Shown piece by piece: positions 50,510 through 61,539 of a DNA stretch of 64,000 nucleotides (its first letter is position 1; every line of letters begins with the position of its first letter). The position numbers were made by a program, and so were the translations under genes. A model generated the notes under the pieces. That model saw only the letters and a list, made by a program, of their open reading frames with translations, was not told the DNA's origin and made no database searches. The stretch is from Vespa crabro (lineage: Eukaryota > Arthropoda > Insecta > Hymenoptera > Vespidae): the NCBI RefSeq assembly GCF_910589235.1, contig NC_060970.1:4009987-4073986 (forward strand), in the 5' to 3' direction.

Positions 50510-50600
50510 CTTTGATTGGCTGAGTTTAATGAGCCAGGCGACACGCGTATAAATTGCCGCGCACCGAGAAATCTTCTTTGAAGATATTTCGAGGCGCTCG
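50510..50600 (+). promoter_or_regulatory. CCAAT/TATA-type core promoter candidate upstream of the kinesin gene
   Basis: ATTGG (inverted CCAAT) lies at 50515-50519 and TATAAAT at 50548-50554, within a GC-rich, microsatellite-free island (50460-50700). This spacing would place the start of transcription near 50578. The kinesin start codon is about 1 kb downstream, so a 5' UTR, possibly with an intron, would be needed. No clear initiator and no clear donor were found. Linkage to the kinesin is inferred from position only. Confidence 0.35.
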
Positions 50601-51613
50601 TCCGCTTGAATTCTGAGCAATTTTCTGGATCGTCCGTTCGCAAGACCGAACAACTCGCAAGAAGAAGACCGTCGCCGCAGCCGCCGCCTTCTACCATACA
50701 GTCTACGCGGCCACTTCTTGCCCCCGACTCACACCCCTCTCCTCATCACCTCCTCCCACCGATTCATAATACTCTCAGATTATTCATTTTTTGCTTTTTT
50801 TCCTTTCTTCTTTCTCCTTTCTTTTCTTTTTTTTTTTTATTTTCCTTTTTGATTCTCTCTCTTCTCCAGCATTTTTGATTTTTTTTTTTTTCATTTTTCT
50901 CCTTTCAAACTTTCAGCGCATCGAAGGTCAATGACCTATCAATTGTCTCCCCGTCGATCTTTTTCTCGGTTCTTTGTTTCTTTTTCTTTTTTTTTTTTTT
51001 TTTTTTTTCCTTTTACAATAAAACGATACACGGCATAGGATGAAAATAATTCAAGTACGGTATACGCCGATTATGTTCATTCACGATGTAATGTTATTTA
51101 TGACAATCGTCAGAAGTCGTTCATTCATGTAATATCGATCTTTTTATATATATATATATATATATATATGTCCAAAGATAACTTCGGATCACTCGTGTTC
51201 GTATCATCGATTAAGGACAGTATAAGCGTTCTAACCCAAATTTCGAAGAAGAAATAAGCTTACGTTCAAAAAGTTTTACGTTGAAAATATTTGATTGGTC
51301 AATTTTAGTGTCGAAGATTTCGTTCATTTTCTTTTCTTTTTTTTTTCCTTAATTTTTTCTTTTTTTTTCTTTCCCTCTCTCTCTCTCTCTCTCTGTTTTT
51401 TTATTTTCTCAAAATATCGACAATGATCTCGGTTTGACGGTTAGAACGCGTCGCGCGTTAATGATTTCGAAATATTTAATTAAAATCGATCGGAACGATT
51501 AATGCGTTTCAATAGCAGTTAAAAGAGATATCTTCGGAATTATATATCCCTCTTGTTAAATATTAATAAGATTTTAAATATTTGATATAAACGCGATTAC
51601 GTTGAACGTCAAG
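50601..51613 (+). other. Putative 5' UTR/upstream region of the kinesin gene
   Basis: 50600-50760 is CG-rich and unique, then T-rich runs (50780-51020 and 51325-51405) alternate with AT-rich sequence. A (TA)n tract lies at 51147-51169. T-rich tracts could act as a splice acceptor region, but no specific acceptor can be chosen. Confidence 0.35.
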
Positions 51614-54600
51614 ATGTCCGATGATGATAATAAATTAAAATCGCCAATCGTTGGATCAACACGAGTCGAATATAAAGTTCCTCTGATCGAAGAATCCGAT
51701 GAGATGGGATCGATCGATTACGACGAGGAGGATTCGATTATTGAAAATTCATGCGACTCGCCGTCTCATTCTAATTTTCAAGTATATTTAAAAATTAAAC
51801 CAAAATCAAAAAGAATTTCAAGTAATACAGAGTCGATCGAAGATAATGAAAATTATTACGAGATATTAAATTCTACGACACTGATAACGAGATTCAAGGC
51901 TAACGTAAATCGAAATAATTCAAGATTTCTTTTGGCCAACGTTAAAAATGATAATAACTTGATTGATAATAATGTTGGCAAAAGATATTACTTCACGAAG
52001 ATATTTCGATCTGACATATCGCAAGAGGAATTTTTTGAGGAGATTATGAAAAAACGTATCGTCGATTTTTTAAATGGACAAAATTCAACGATAATGACTT
52101 ATGGAACGACAAATTCTGGAAAGACTTATACACTTCATGGTACACCAGATCAACCTGGTTTAATTCCACGTACAATCGAGGATATATTTTCATCTATTAA
52201 TTGTACCCTTATGCCTTGGTATAAATTTTATTCTAATAATACCTTGATAAGCCTTGACGATAAAGAAAGATTGGAGGAGTCCGAAAAGAAAACGAAATTA
52301 TTGAGATCGCCATTGATAAATAACGAAAGATTTATGGAAGCAAGAAAATCATTGGAAAATTCGGAAAGATCGAATAAAATAGAATCGGAAAGAAAACGTT
52401 TAGAGTGTAATGGCGAATTTATGTATGCCGTTTGGTTGTCATTCGCTGAGATCTATAATGACAATATTTATGATCTTCTCGATTTCAAGGAATCGTCATC
52501 ATCATCATCATCGTCGTCGTCGTCGGCGTCGTCGTCATTTAAAAATCATCCATTGAAATTGATAAGCAATAAGAATGGTACAACATACGTTAAAGGATTA
52601 ACGACGATCTATGTAACTACGCCATTTGAGGCATGTCAAATTTTAATTGCCGGTCAATCGAGAATGAGTACAACGTTTACTACGTTAAATCCTAAATGTT
52701 CGAGATCTCATACGATATTTACAATAGGATTGTTGAAGTATCAAAAGGAATATGCGCCTCATGAAACCGAAACTAGTACATTGACATTTTGTGATTTAGC
52801 TGGTTCTGGACGATCGAAAGAATTAAATGAATTAAATCCCGAGAGATTGAAGGAGACTAAAAATATTAACAAAAGTTTATTGGTCCTTGGTAGATGTTTA
52901 AAAACTATTCGAAAAAAGCAGAGAAAAGAATCGATGAAATGTATGAATGATAATGTGACTGGTCCATTTCGTGAATCGAAATTAACGAGGATATTTCAAA
53001 AAGCATTGTCCGGCAATGAGCACGTGACCTTTTTAGTTAATATCGATACTTCGTCGATATTTATAAATGAAATTAAAAGTATATTGAAGGTATCGTCTTT
53101 GGCAAGACAAATAACGCCGGATACGAAAGAATCGAATTTAAAATTTATCCTAAAGGAATCCAATTGTAATACTTCGAGGATCAATGAATCCATAATTTCG
53201 AATGAATTTAAATCATTTAGTACGACAAACGATGAGAATAAGTCAATCGTTAGTCAAGAAAATGTCATCATTGAATCCGAAAAAGATCGTCGTAATGATC
53301 ACGAGGAAAGTACGAAAAACGTTTCGATCATCGATGATCATATTAAAAATATTTCAGAGGAATGTATATACGATGAGAAACGTAAAAGAGACGAGGAACT
53401 TTCGTTCGTGTGCGAGACCAATGACGACGACGATGACGATAACGAAGATGACGAGGATGTCGATGATCTCGTGATTTCTAAAGATCTACAAGTTGAAAAT
53501 ATTCGAGCTATGAGAAGAAGGATACGAGATTTGGAAAATGAATTGAATAATTTGCAACGTGAGAATATAGTCATGATTGAAAATAAAAAATATTATAAGA
53601 AATTGGTACATATTAAAAGAGAATTGAAGGATTATAAGGATCACGATAAACTTGAAATCAATTCGAAATTGAATATACGCGATGACGTTGTTGACAATGA
53701 TATTGATAATTTAACGATTAAATTGAGGAACGTTATAGACGAGAAAAATGGATATATCGATGAAAATAAATCGGATTTGAGGATATATCAGAACGTAGAA
53801 GTGGATGATTCGATTAATGACGAATTAAATGAAATAAATGAATTGAGAAAGGAACTTACGGAAAAGACGATTGATATAAAAGCATTGACGTTACAATTGG
53901 AATCGTGTGAAAGAGAATTGAATGAGACCGAAGTTGCGTGTAAGGATGCCGTCAATAGGAACGATGTATTGTTGAAAAAGATCGAGGCATTGGAAAATGT
54001 TGTTAGATATATGGAATGTGAAAGAAAGGATACGTATACGCCACAGCCGCCATATTATTTGGAGGAGATATCATCCGTTGATAACGATCATTCTCAAATT
54101 TATCATTCTCAATTGGAAAGAATTCATTCGAATACCGATGAAAGATTGTCATCTATCACGGATATATTATATTTTGGTGATGGTACGAATAATGAACCAA
54201 CGGATATGATCGTTCAGGCTCACGTTGATTGTAAAAATAATAAGGAGAATTTTATTATCACAAATAAGAAAAATTTCATTCAAACCGATCTTACATACGT
54301 CATCGATAATAACAAAGAGAACAACAAAGATCTATTGGAATTTTCTTTAAATGAATTAAGATCGAGCTATGAAAGTAGTAAAAATGATTCTGGCATTGTA
54401 ATCGAAGAATCTGTCGTTGATTGGAAGAAGGAAATTTCTAATGATACGAATGATAAGAAAAATGTAAATATGTCGATTTTACGAGAAGAATCGAAAGAAT
54501 TCGAGAAAGTATCGAAATCATTGAACGTAAAAATGTACGAAAAGGAAAGATCAATGGTTAATGATGAATCGAACGATGGATCGATATTGATGAAAGAAAT

Positions 54601-56094
54601 TAATGAAGAAAATGAAGAAAGTGAACTCACAACGAGAAAATCTTTTCGATCTCCGAACATTAAATGTCAATCCTTGGAGGATCTATCGCAATGGTTGAAG
54701 CATAGATTGGATCTACAAATGGCATATTGTAAGATAGAACATTTGTCGAAATTGACAAATCTCAAGAGAGATTTATCGTCGAAAACGATTGATTTGAATG
54801 TGGCTAATGAAAAACTAATGACTGCCAATAAAGATTTAAACAAATTAAACGATTTAACAAATAAATTGAACGATTTAACGATTATCGTTGCTGAATATAA
54901 CGAAGATAGGAAAGAACTTTACGATAAATTGCAGGAACGTACGGAGATGCAATTAAGTTTGGAAATGAAATTGAAACATTTCGTATCTTTGTTAGAGAAG
55001 AAGGATGATATGATAACGTGCCTGAGAAAGGATTTGACTAATATTTTCCATATCAATGCGATGAATAAAGAAAGAATCAAGGAACTCGATATCGAAATAA
55101 TTGATATAAAAGAAAAAATGGATTCGATTAGAAAGGAATTAATAAATTCCGAGGAATTACGTATTGAGTTAGAAAAGAATTCGATAAAGGAAATTGACAA
55201 TCTTAAATCACAATTGACGATTTATGAGAATAATGGTATGTTATTAAAGCGTACCGTCGATGATCTCGACGATAAGAACGATGAATTGATACGAGTTAAA
55301 ACCCAATTGCTTCGTAAGGAACGTGAAATGAGTTTGTTCAAGAGTAACAGAGATGCCACCATTAAGAAGTATGAATTTTTGGTTAAACAATTGCAAGAGG
55401 AAATAGATAAGTTTAAAGATCAATCGCGTTACGAGTCAACTACGTCGATGATATCCGATGGGATTAAAAAAGAAACGTCCAATTGTTCGATTAGAACGCG
55501 CAACAAATTTAAAGTATCCGAATCATTGAAGAAATTAACACGTACGGGTTTTACGAAGAGTACCACCGATCGTAATTGGAAAACTAATTATCTTCGTAGA
55601 AAATCGACAGATGAAAAGTCAGTTGCATCGACATCGAATTTTTCTGTATCTAAAATTTCAAGCTATAATGAGAGTAACATAATGGAATCCACATCGTCGG
55701 ACAATAATACAAAGTTTATCGATGAAAAGGAATTAGATCGTACGTCAACGATCGATCGAGTACGTTCGTACGAATATATTAATATATTCATTTTTATATA
55801 ATCATTTGATATTATTAATATATATACCCAACGTTTCAGACAGAAAGTGACGTAGACTCGAACGAATCATTTTCACGGGGTAAGATCATTAACGTTAATT
55901 CCGAAGAAGGAACGTACGATGATTACGACGATACCGACGATGATTCCGACATTATCTCTTGTAAATCATCAATACGTAATAACAGCAAAATGTCCGGTTG
56001 GATGAGAATAAGAAGAATCGATGCCAGAACTGTCTTGACACATTGTTCGGACATTGAACTCGACGTTGAAGATCGATCCGATGATTCAGATTAA
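51614..56094 (+). CDS. Kinesin-6 family (KIF20/MKLP2/Subito-like) motor protein, two coding exons
   Basis: Exons 51614-55759 and 55840-56094 give about 1466 residues. The start is the ATG at 51614 (A at -3); an in-frame TAA lies upstream at 51575. Motor motifs in order: VYLKIKP near residue 60 (usual RxRP), P-loop GTTNSGKT at 164-171, SFAEIYNDNIYDLL near 277-290, a serine run at 294-308, switch I NPKCSRSH at 359-366, switch II DLAGSG at 394-399, NINKSL, and FRESKLTRIFQ near 450-460. The NSGKT P-loop and the long insertion before SFAEIYN are typical of kinesin-6, whose members act in the central spindle and cytokinesis. Coiled coils lie near residues 626-680, 736-799 and 1038-1268, then a basic stretch (~1294-1331) and an acidic C-terminal tail. 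It is longer than typical KIF20A and nearer KIF20B in size. The switch II Glu is replaced by Gly, so motor activity is uncertain. Confidence in a kinesin is very high, in the subfamily good. Confidence 0.95.
52493..52537 (+). repeat. (TCA/TCG)n repeat encoding polyserine in the kinesin motor
   Basis: Six TCA/TCG codons then pure TCG, interrupted by one GCG (Ala), giving S11-A-S3 at residues 294-308. The same unit forms intergenic arrays at 9754, 40898 and 47286. Confidence 0.95.
55760..55839 (+). other. 80-bp intron near the 3' end of the kinesin gene
   Basis: The donor is CGA|GTACGT at 55759/55760 and the acceptor is CGTTTCAG|ACAGAA at 55839/55840. Both are phase 0. Reading through would end the protein after 13 intron-encoded residues (rich in Tyr/Ile/Phe). 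Splicing adds 84 acidic, Ser-rich residues ending at TAA 56092-56094. The unbroken acidic reading frame after the acceptor supports the splice, but intron retention could make a shorter isoform. Confidence 0.85.
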
Positions 56095-56290
56095 GTTTTA
56101 TGAGAGGGAGAGAGAGAGAGAAAAAGGAAAAGGAAAAAAGAAAAAAGAAAGGAAAGAAAAGAACGAATCCCCCCTTCCCCCTCCCTCAAAGAGTATGAAA
56201 ATCATGAATGATGTTCGTTAGCTATCAATAATTTCCTTTTTTCCTTTTTAATTCTTTCTCTTTAATTTTTCCCTCGTTCTCTTTCCTTTT

Positions 56291-56322
<32 letters not shown>

Positions 56323-56660
56323 GTTTTTTTCTCCTCCTCCTTCTTCTTCTTCTTCTTCTTCTTTTAATTACCATTATCGTTCGAATACTTATTCAATTTC
56401 AAGCCAATTTATTTATTTATTTATTTGTTTATTTATTTATTATCCTTCCTGCCTTTTTATTTCCCCATTGTGAAATATTATTCCTGAAAAATGTTTCTTC
56501 TTCCTTCTACATACCAGTTAAATGTCAAACAATATAATTCTCTTATTTCATAGTCGACCAGATATCTTAAATTAAATTTGCCGCGTACATAAATGAAAAA
56601 AAACAAAAAAAAAAAAAAAAAAGAAAACAAACAAAAAAAAAAGAAAAGAAAGAAAAAAAG
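56095..56660 (+). other. Probable 3' UTR and downstream flank of the kinesin gene
   Basis: A GA-rich microsatellite starts about 8 bases after the stop codon. It is followed by (CTTT)n near 56290-56322, (CTT)n near 56339-56363, (TTTA)n near 56409-56440 and an A-rich run near 56597-56660. No exact AATAAA was seen; AATATA near 56533 and CATAAA near 56588 are possible weak signals. Confidence 0.35.
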
Positions 56661-57187
56661 AAGTCGAATTATCGATCGGCGATATCAACGGTAATATCGG
56701 ACATTCTCCCGGGAGAAGATTATCCGTAATGGCAAAACGTGGTTCCAACGTTCGTTACAATAAGCTAGCAATCCCTCCCTTCCATCAACACCACCTCCAG
56801 CCCCTCACCCTACCACCCATCCATTCCACCCACTACTCCCGATCACCCTCCACGGTCTCTGTCTCTTCTACGCTCTTGCCTACGTCGCATCTCTTCTCTC
56901 CTCTTCTCAATCTCGGTGTTCGGTCACCCCCAATGGTTAAGAGGAGTTAGAAACCATGCTTACACCGGCCTGGCTATTGGGGCAAACCCTGCTTTGGGAT
57001 TTTATTGCCAATATGCTATAATTTTCGACATTAGACGCCGCTGTGACGCTTTTCGGGCTCTCATTATATCTCATGGCGTATCCAAGGAACGAAATCTTCT
57101 TCTCGCGAAAGTATCGACCAGGGTATATGCCCGTTTGCGGCTACTGATAGATGAAATTATGAGCTAGGGTCATCGAAATTGGATTGC

Positions 57188-57190
<3 letters not shown>

Positions 57191-57262
<72 letters not shown>
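57191..57262. repeat. (TA)20-(GA)15 compound array
   Basis: TA directly continued by GA. It resembles the right half of the array at 45190. Confidence 0.96.
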
Positions 57263-57263
<1 letters not shown>

Positions 57264-58058
57264 GTATAGGCACACTTACACTTACATCTATTCTCCCTTG
57301 CTTTCTTCTTTTATCATCTTGTTTATCTCCTTATATCTCGATTAGTTTTTAAATATTTCCTGTCGTTTCATTTTTCCTTTCTTTTTCCCATCAGCACCCC
57401 CTCCTCCATCCCTCGCTCTGCCCTCCCTTTTTTTTCTTCCGATAACACCAAGGAGAAATTTATTTATTTCTTTTTTCTCTTCTCTTTTCTTTATCATTTT
57501 GTTAAGAAAAAGAATTTAGACCAAGCGATGGAGTCCCTCTCTCTCTCTCTCTCTCTCTCTGTAGATAAAGCTCGTTATTGGAATTGTCGAGGGTTTTCAA
57601 CGATACGGCGAGAGAGAAATGCGCCATTTTCGCTCTTAGATTTTTTGCTCCCCTCCTCCCTCCCTCCCTCCCTCCCGGTCGTACGGTGATATCTTCGGGT
57701 AAATGTACCGCGCGAACTTTTCCTCTTTCAATTGGCAATAAGATTTGATCGTTGAGGAAAATATCATCCAATTTCCTTTTTCTACCGGCAAAAGAGAGAG
57801 CGAGAGCGAGAGAGAGAGAGAGAGAGTGGGGGGTAGGGTGTTTTTCTAATATGTAACAGATCTTTTCTCGATTTATTTAAACATTGATAGTCGTTGTTTA
57901 AAAATTAAATCAATTGCTCGTCAAACGCGAAATAATATGCCATAGCGTGAGAACCTTTTTTTCTTTTCTCTTTTTTTCTTCCTTTCATTCTTCTTTTTTG
58001 ATTAATAATACTCGTGAAAGGGGAAAAAAAGAAGAGAACGAAAAAGAAATTGCTGAAC

Positions 58059-58059
<1 letters not shown>

Positions 58060-58108
<49 letters not shown>
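58060..58108. repeat. (GA)24 microsatellite
   Basis: Uninterrupted GA. Confidence 0.97.
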
Positions 58109-58111
<3 letters not shown>

Positions 58112-58496
58112 ATTAGAAGGAGACGCTCAATTGTACTTCAAGGAAAATCTTTATCGGTCTGTTCTATATATCTATATATATATATATATAATAGCAAATG
58201 TACGACGAAGGTCGAAGGTCATAGAAGCGGATGGTTAAGTATCATAATCGAGAAGAGGTAGGGGGAAAGAGGTAGGAAAGTCATTTCAGAGTCACAAGTT
58301 TCCTCGAGACATTAGTTTATAATTCGGCAATCCCGGATCAGTATTTGTCACGATTAGCCGAGCCCCTGCCGGCCTAGAAGAGCGTTTCTATTCTTCCATC
58401 TAATGCACGCACACCGTCTCGAATATATCCGCTTTCTACTTTTGCGTCTCATCTCATCCCCTTTCTTCTTCCTCTACTTCTACTTCTACTTCTTCT

Positions 58497-58540
58497 TCTA
58501 CTTCTTCTTCTTCTTCTTCTTCTTCGTCTTCGTCTTCTTC
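58497..58540. repeat. (CTT)n array
   Basis: TTC units with CGT variants at the end. Confidence 0.94.
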
Positions 58541-58687
58541 TTTGAAGATGAAAATTCGCGTCCCGAATTTTCATTAATTTTGCCAATCCGACCCAACCAA
58601 ACTATCGTCATAGTTACGCACAATTTCAAAGCGACAATGTTCCGCTCTATTCCGAGATTGACATAAAACTGACAAGAGGAGAATTTT

Positions 58688-58692
<5 letters not shown>

Positions 58693-58744
<52 letters not shown>
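58693..58744. repeat. (GA)26 microsatellite
   Basis: Uninterrupted GA; a TATA-like box follows 20 bases on. Confidence 0.97.
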
Positions 58745-58750
<6 letters not shown>

Positions 58751-58762
58751 AGCAGGGGTATG

Positions 58763-58806
58763 TATATAAAGTAGAAGACGCTGGTTAGAACGTTGACGGC
58801 CGTGCA
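58763..58806 (+). promoter_or_regulatory. TATA-box promoter candidate beside a GA tract
   Basis: TATATAAAG at 58763-58771 lies 20 bases after a 52-bp (GA)n tract and 30-40 bases before a CAGTAAGT sequence at about 58805. GA-rich elements near insect promoters can bind GAGA-factor-like proteins, but (GA)n is so common here that the pairing may be chance. Confidence 0.22.
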
Positions 58807-59317
58807 GTAAGTCGTTCCAGTTCAAAGGTCGAACTACCATGAGGATTATACATATTTCCCGTGTCATTTACCTTTGGAGTTAGAACGACTGAGCTTTACA
58901 GACTTTTCCTTCGAAGTTCAATGGTCCATCGTTCTTACCGAGATCGAAATCAGGTTTACTCGAGCAAGTACTATGAACTAATTAATAATCCGATCTACGT
59001 AAGATCGTATTTAACGTGTAATGAAATACTTTTTGGTCAAATGTTAAAGGATAAAATAAATGAAAAAAAAAAAAGAAATGAAAAAAAATTACAAAAACGA
59101 CGTTCACATTTATTTATACGGCGGACGAATATAATATCTGATAACGAGCTAATAAGAAAGATCAATATTATTCTCAGAATATTTAATTAGGGAATAGAGA
59201 AGATTAATATATGTCAATGACAGATAGACGCACGATAGACTAGATTGCAAAAGATAAAGAGAAGGAGAAAGAAAGAGAGCGTAAATAGCAAAGAATCGGA
59301 ATGGGGTTTGTGGTGAT

Positions 59318-59330
59318 GGGGGGGGGGGGG
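59318..59330. repeat. Run of 13 G
   Basis: A C13 run occurs at 59964-59976. Confidence 0.95.
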
Positions 59331-59788
59331 TGAGGATGAGGATAGGATGGTTCTCGGGTGGTTCTGGGGTTGTTGCAAGAGTGAGAGTAAGGAGGGTGAA
59401 AGTGGGAGTTGGTAGGGAAATGTAGATTCCAAGTGGAAGAGAGGGAGGGAGGTGGGGAAGGAGAATCGTAGCATGCGAAGCGAGCGAGCCGAACAATAAG
59501 CAATAATAGGTAATGCAATTCAAACGTTGAGGCTGGCAATACTCCGAACTCGACGGGGTGGTTACAATGCCGGGAAATGCCTGCCTTGCATTTCCCGCGA
59601 AACGGGAGCGGAGAACGGAGACAATCGTACAATACGGGACGTTCAGGTAGTCTATTGCATATTTGCCTTTACGCAATTCTACTCGCGAGCGCGCACTCGG
59701 GCGCACGATATTACGCAATTCCGATTTATCCAGTGCCACGTGGAAAGGTAATCGTGGATACCTAAAATGGGAACGGGTATTTAATCCA

Positions 59789-59792
<4 letters not shown>

Positions 59793-59818
<26 letters not shown>
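59793..59818. repeat. (GA)12 microsatellite
   Basis: Uninterrupted GA. Confidence 0.94.
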
Positions 59819-59819
<1 letters not shown>

Positions 59820-60537
59820 ATAGAGAAAGAGCGATTCGTCGTCGTCCTTCCAACTACTATTCCTCCAAATCCAACACAAATGCACTTCCACTTGATTCCT
59901 TTAGATTATACAGATTAATATCGACAATTATAATCAAGTATTTTATTATTACAACTTGAATATCCCCCCCCCCCCCTTTATACCTATTACATTATTTACG
60001 ATTATTTCCCAACGGCGTACGTACGTGATGTATGTTGTATTTAAAAACAGAAAAAGAAAACAGAAAAAAAGAACAGAAAAAAAAAAAAAGAAAAATAATA
60101 CATCGCTATTATGACGATCAAGGAGATCAAAGGAGAAGGATATGCGAAATTTTTAAATGATAAAATGTAAGGAAAAAAAAACAAAATATATACATATATA
60201 TATATATCTTCTTGCGATATTGACGAAATCGATGAGATTTCGAAGCCAAGTAGATAGAGGGGTTAGATGGTTGGTTGTGGTGGTTGGTTTGGGGGGAGGA
60301 GAGGAGGGGATGAAAAGAGTAGATCTAACGACGAGGAAAATTCTCCTCGTCGTAGGATGTGGCCGTTCGATACTAGGAAACAAACACACGCATGGTTCAC
60401 GCATGCACAGAAACGTATTTTGTACGTTTTCGGTAGGACATAGGGAAAGGAAATTTCGTTGTAGAAAGGGAGGAAAGAGGGAGAATGAGGATACGAAGGA
60501 GAAGTGAGAGTAGAGAGAAGGTAAAAGGCAAGGGAAG

Positions 60538-60584
60538 GAGGAGGAGGAAGAAGAAGAAGAAGAAGAGGAGGAGGAAGAAGAAGA
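60538..60584. repeat. (GGA)n/(GAA)n array
   Basis: GGA and GAA units; a related array is at 60965-61010. Confidence 0.94.
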
Positions 60585-60642
60585 CACGGTTGGTCTCTTG
60601 GTGTAGGCGGAATCGAGGAGAATGAAATCGTTTGTTCTAATA

Positions 60643-61073
60643 TCACAGGAGCTCCCTGCGCACGGTCCCCCGAAGCCCCAAAGATGGAACTTTGCTGGCT
60701 GGAAATTGTCCGGGTGACGTTGCAAATGGGTCAGACGATTTCAACCTGGTCTTGGTTGTATCTAACCCATGGCGCACACGTGTTTTCGACATCGGCAGAC
60801 CGACGTTGCCATTGCTGCTTCTAGTGTGATGGTGTTTGTGATAGTGATATGGTGGTGGTGGTGATGACGGTGTAGGGAGAGGGGGTTTGGCTTTAGGGCC
60901 GCTCTTCTCTGCCAGAGATCTCCGGGGAGTAATTCGTAAGGTTCCGTTCGACTTTCCCAGAGAAGAAGCAGAAGACGAAGAAGAGGAAGAAGAAGAAAAA
61001 GAAGAAGTAGAAGGACGAGTAGAGGGGGAAGGGAGGGAGAGAGAAAAGCCCTTTAACACACGAACGGATTCAA
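60643..61073 (-). other. Weak candidate exon on the minus strand
   Basis: Read on the minus strand, a pyrimidine-rich tract ends in TTACCAG with AG at 61075-61074, and an open frame runs from 61073 to a TGA ending at 60643 (about 142 codons). The translation starts Ser-rich (from GAA repeats on +), then has a non-repetitive part with Arg, Lys, Pro, Thr and Gly and an HYHKHHH patch derived from a CAY repeat. No domain is recognised, no start codon lies inside, and its codons are more GC-rich than those of the two real genes. It may be a chance open frame in a GC-rich island. Confidence 0.22.
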
Positions 61074-61539
61074 CTGGTAAAGAGAAAGAGAGAATGTTTT
61101 TCTTTCCTTTTCTTTCCTTTTTTTTTTTTTTTTATTGTTTATCATTATTATTCTTTTTTTCTCTTACTTGGAAAACAAAGAGTACGCATATAATTTATAA
61201 ATAAATTAGACGATTCTAATCTTAAGTACGGTAATGTCGTTTGAAAATCTTTATCCTTACATGAGTACTACTACTTACTAGTCATTCAGAAATCTTTCAA
61301 AGTAGTCACGCGATCTTACGTGGACAGGCGGCAGAGGGTGGGATTTGGGGACAGGGCCGTTGGCAGGGGGTTAAGAGGGAGAAAGAAGACGAAGTAGAGG
61401 AATAAATAGGGACGATAATAGAGTCGAGTAGGAGGTATAAGAAAGGAAAGAGGTGGGATCGAGGGATGGAGCGGGGAGGTGAGGGAGGGAGGAAGTATAG
61501 GGGACAGAGGATATTCTCCGTAGCAAGGATTTATCCGCT

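Larger units (their letters stand above)
56661..61539. other. Gene-free stretch after the kinesin gene
   Basis: 56660-57180 is unique with a chance open frame. 58210-58400, 58790-59180 and 59480-59790 are unique patches. 61190-61330 is AT-rich. The rest is repeats and purine-rich sequence, plus the weak minus-strand exon candidate. Confidence 0.55.

Noticed and set aside
51602..51613. Four extra N-terminal codons on the kinesin beginning at 51602
   Set aside because: The codon at 51602 is TTG. The first ATG is at 51614 with a good context and an in-frame stop upstream.
56916..57167. 83-codon non-repetitive frame downstream of the kinesin
   Set aside because: It opens with GTG, not ATG, has no domain and no clear splice sites; likely chance.
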